Of a DNA stretch of 5,115 bases, positions 3,810-5,115 are shown one piece after another; the stretch's first letter is position 1, and the number at the start of each line of letters is the position of its first letter. The stretch comes from Candidatus Rokuibacteriota bacterium (GTDB lineage: Bacteria > Methylomirabilota > Methylomirabilia > Rokubacteriales > JACPHL01): positions 1 to 5,115 of the forward strand of contig JACPHL010000273.1 in NCBI GenBank assembly GCA_016188625.1, given 5' to 3'. Both the position numbers and the translations under genes were made by a program. Under the pieces are notes generated by a model, which had not been told where the DNA came from, did not search any database, and saw only the letters and a list, made by a program, of their open reading frames with translations.

Positions 3810-5115
3810 ATGGGCCGCATCGGGGTGGACGTCGGCGGGACCTTCACCGACCTCGTCGCCTGCGACGACGCCGGGCGGACCCTCGCGGCGCTGAAGGTCC
3901 CCACGACCCCGGACGCCCCGGCCCGCGCCGTCCTGGAGGGGCCCCGGGCCCTCGGCCCCGGCCGCGGGGCGATCGCCCACGGGACGACCATCGTCACCAA
4001 CGCCATCGTCGAGGGGCGGGGGGCGGTGACGGCGCTGATCACCACCCGGGGCTTCCGCGACGTCCTGGAGATCGCCCGCCAGAGCCGGGCCGACCTCTAC
4101 CGCCTCGACACCCCCCCGAAGCCGCCCCCCCTCATCCCCCGCCGCCTGCGGTTCGAGGTCACCGAGCGGGTGGCCGCGGACGGCCGGGTCCTCGTCCCCC
4201 TGGCCGAGGCGGAGCTGCCCGCCCTGATCGAGGCGCTCCGGGCGGCTGGGGTGGAGGCCGTCGCCGTCTGCCTCCTCCACAGCTACGCGGCCCCTGGCCA
4301 CGAGACGAGGCTCGCCGAGGCCCTGCGCGGGGCCTTCCCCTACGTCTCGGCTTCCCACGAGATCAACGCCGAGTTCCGCGAGTACGAGCGGACGGCGACC
4401 ACCGCCCTGAACGCCATGGTGATGCCGCTGGCGGACCGCTACCTGGCCGACCTCGAGGCCTCCCTGGCCCGCGAGTCGGCCGGCGGCCCGCTCCGGCTCC
4501 TCCAGTCGAACGGGGCGATGATGTCGGCCGAGGCCGCCCGCCGTCGTCCGCTGGCGATGGCGGTCTCGGGGCCGGCCGGGGGGGTGGCGGCCTCGGCGCA
4601 CCTGGCGCGCTCCCTCGGGCTCCGGCATGCCATCGCCTTCGACATGGGGGGGACGACCACCGACGTCTGCCTCATCGCCGACGGCGTGGCCCAGACCCTC
4701 CCCCAGCGGCGGCTCGGCGGCCATCCGGTCCGGTTTCCCTCGGTCGCCGTGGAGTCGATCGGGGCGGGCGGGGGGTCGCTCATCTGGCTCGACCCGGCCG
4801 GGGCGCTCAGGGTGGGGCCCAGGAGCGCGGGGGCCCGCCCGGGCCCGGCGTGCTACGGGCTCGGCGGCGAGGCGCCGACGGTCACCGATGCCCACCTGGT
4901 CGCCGGCCGGCTCCGGCCGGATGCCATCCTCGGCGGTTCGATCCGGGTCCAGCGCGCCCTCGCGGAGGCGGCGCTCGGGCCGGTCGCAAGCCGGCTCGGG
5001 CTCGGCCTCGCCGAGGCGGCCGCGGGGGCCCTCGAGGTGGCCGACGCGGCGATGCGCCGGGCGATCCGCCTCATCTCGGTCCAGCGCGGCTTCGACCTCC
5101 GCGAGTTCGCCCTCA
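3810..5115 (+). CDS. hyuA: hydantoinase/oxoprolinase family protein, HyuA-like (N-terminal part, partial)
   Basis: The frame opens at ATG 3810 and stays open to the window edge, giving 435 residues of a family usually near 680-700. Members are the ATP-dependent A subunits of N-methylhydantoinase, 5-oxoprolinase and acetone/acetophenone carboxylase-like enzymes, built on an actin-like fold. The N-terminal domain (about 3-175) starts with the phosphate loop IGVDVGGTFTDLV, then HGTTIVTNAIVEGRGA (58-73) and ALITTRGFRDVLEIARQ (75-91). The second domain has EFREYERTATTALNA (188-202), SGPAGGV (253-259), the second phosphate motif FDMGGTTTDVCLI (277-289), ESIGAGGGSL (315-324) and GPRSAGARPGPACYG (336-350). 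All expected nucleotide-binding motifs are intact. A hyuB partner usually follows and is expected to the right. The substrate cannot be told from this part, so the symbol indicates family only. It is divergent from the nitrile hydratase operon and driven by its own TTGACA/TACCCT promoter. Confidence 0.9.
   Translation, partial: MGRIGVDVGGTFTDLVACDDAGRTLAALKVPTTPDAPARAVLEGPRALGPGRGAIAHGTTIVTNAIVEGRGAVTALITTRGFRDVLEIARQSRADLYRLDTPPKPPPLIPRRLRFEVTERVAADGRVLVPLAEAELPALIEALRAAGVEAVAVCLLHSYAAPGHETRLAEALRGAFPYVSASHEINAEFREYERTATTALNAMVMPLADRYLADLEASLARESAGGPLRLLQSNGAMMSAEAARRRPLAMAVSGPAGGVAASAHLARSLGLRHAIAFDMGGTTTDVCLIADGVAQTLPQRRLGGHPVRFPSVAVESIGAGGGSLIWLDPAGALRVGPRSAGARPGPACYGLGGEAPTVTDAHLVAGRLRPDAILGGSIRVQRALAEAALGPVASRLGLGLAEAAAGALEVADAAMRRAIRLISVQRGFDLREFAL

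Noticed and set aside
3483-4895. - strand open frame of 470 codons opposite the hyuA-like gene and crossing the divergent promoter region
   Set aside because: The + strand shows intact HyuA motifs with a promoter, while this frame is Arg/Gly/Pro-rich and would run through both promoters.
1-5115. CRISPR array, tRNA, rRNA, insertion sequence or phage genes
   Set aside because: No regularly spaced repeats, no tRNA-like cloverleaf or rRNA motif noticed, no transposase or integrase motifs. Coding sequence and one intergenic region account for the window.

Overview
This is a very GC-rich, gene-dense bacterial window holding one clear enzyme cluster. From start to end it contains: (1) the last 71 codons of a + strand substrate-binding protein, apparently of a branched-chain amino acid or amide type ABC importer (1-216); (2) a tightly packed - strand block, read from right to left, of a hybrid sensor histidine kinase (1924-3486), the cobalt-type nitrile hydratase alpha subunit (1258-1920), the beta subunit (596-1261) and a P14K-type nitrile hydratase activator (232-609); (3) a 323-base divergent control region (3487-3809); (4) the first 435 codons of a + strand hydantoinase/oxoprolinase family protein (HyuA-like, from 3810), which runs off the right edge.

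The four - strand genes look like one transcription unit. The kinase stop and the alpha ATG are 3 bases apart, alpha and beta share a GTGA overlap, and the activator start lies inside the end of beta. The order alpha-beta-activator is the one known from Co-type nitrile hydratases such as that of Pseudomonas putida. The CTLCSC claw motif in alpha marks the cobalt class. Nitrile hydratase converts nitriles to amides. A HyuA-like protein opens or carboxylates cyclic amides and related compounds in an ATP-dependent way. An ABC solute-binding protein sits on the other side. Together these suggest a module for taking up and breaking down nitrile, amide or hydantoin compounds for nitrogen, but no amidase, HyuB or permease is inside the window, so the pathway is inferred.

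The less ordinary part is the regulation. A histidine kinase with a degenerate N-terminal receiver domain heads the nitrile hydratase operon. It appears to start at a CTG codon behind a good AGGAGG ribosome site. The divergent region carries a consensus-like TTGACA/TACCCT promoter placed so close to the hyuA ATG that the transcript should be leaderless. It also carries a 20-bp-stem inverted repeat between the two promoters and a 16-base palindrome over the -35 box of the kinase-side promoter.

The organism cannot be named from this window. The extreme GC content, leaderless start and gene mix would fit a soil or subsurface lineage such as Rokubacteria/Methylomirabilota, or another high-GC phylum, but this is a guess.
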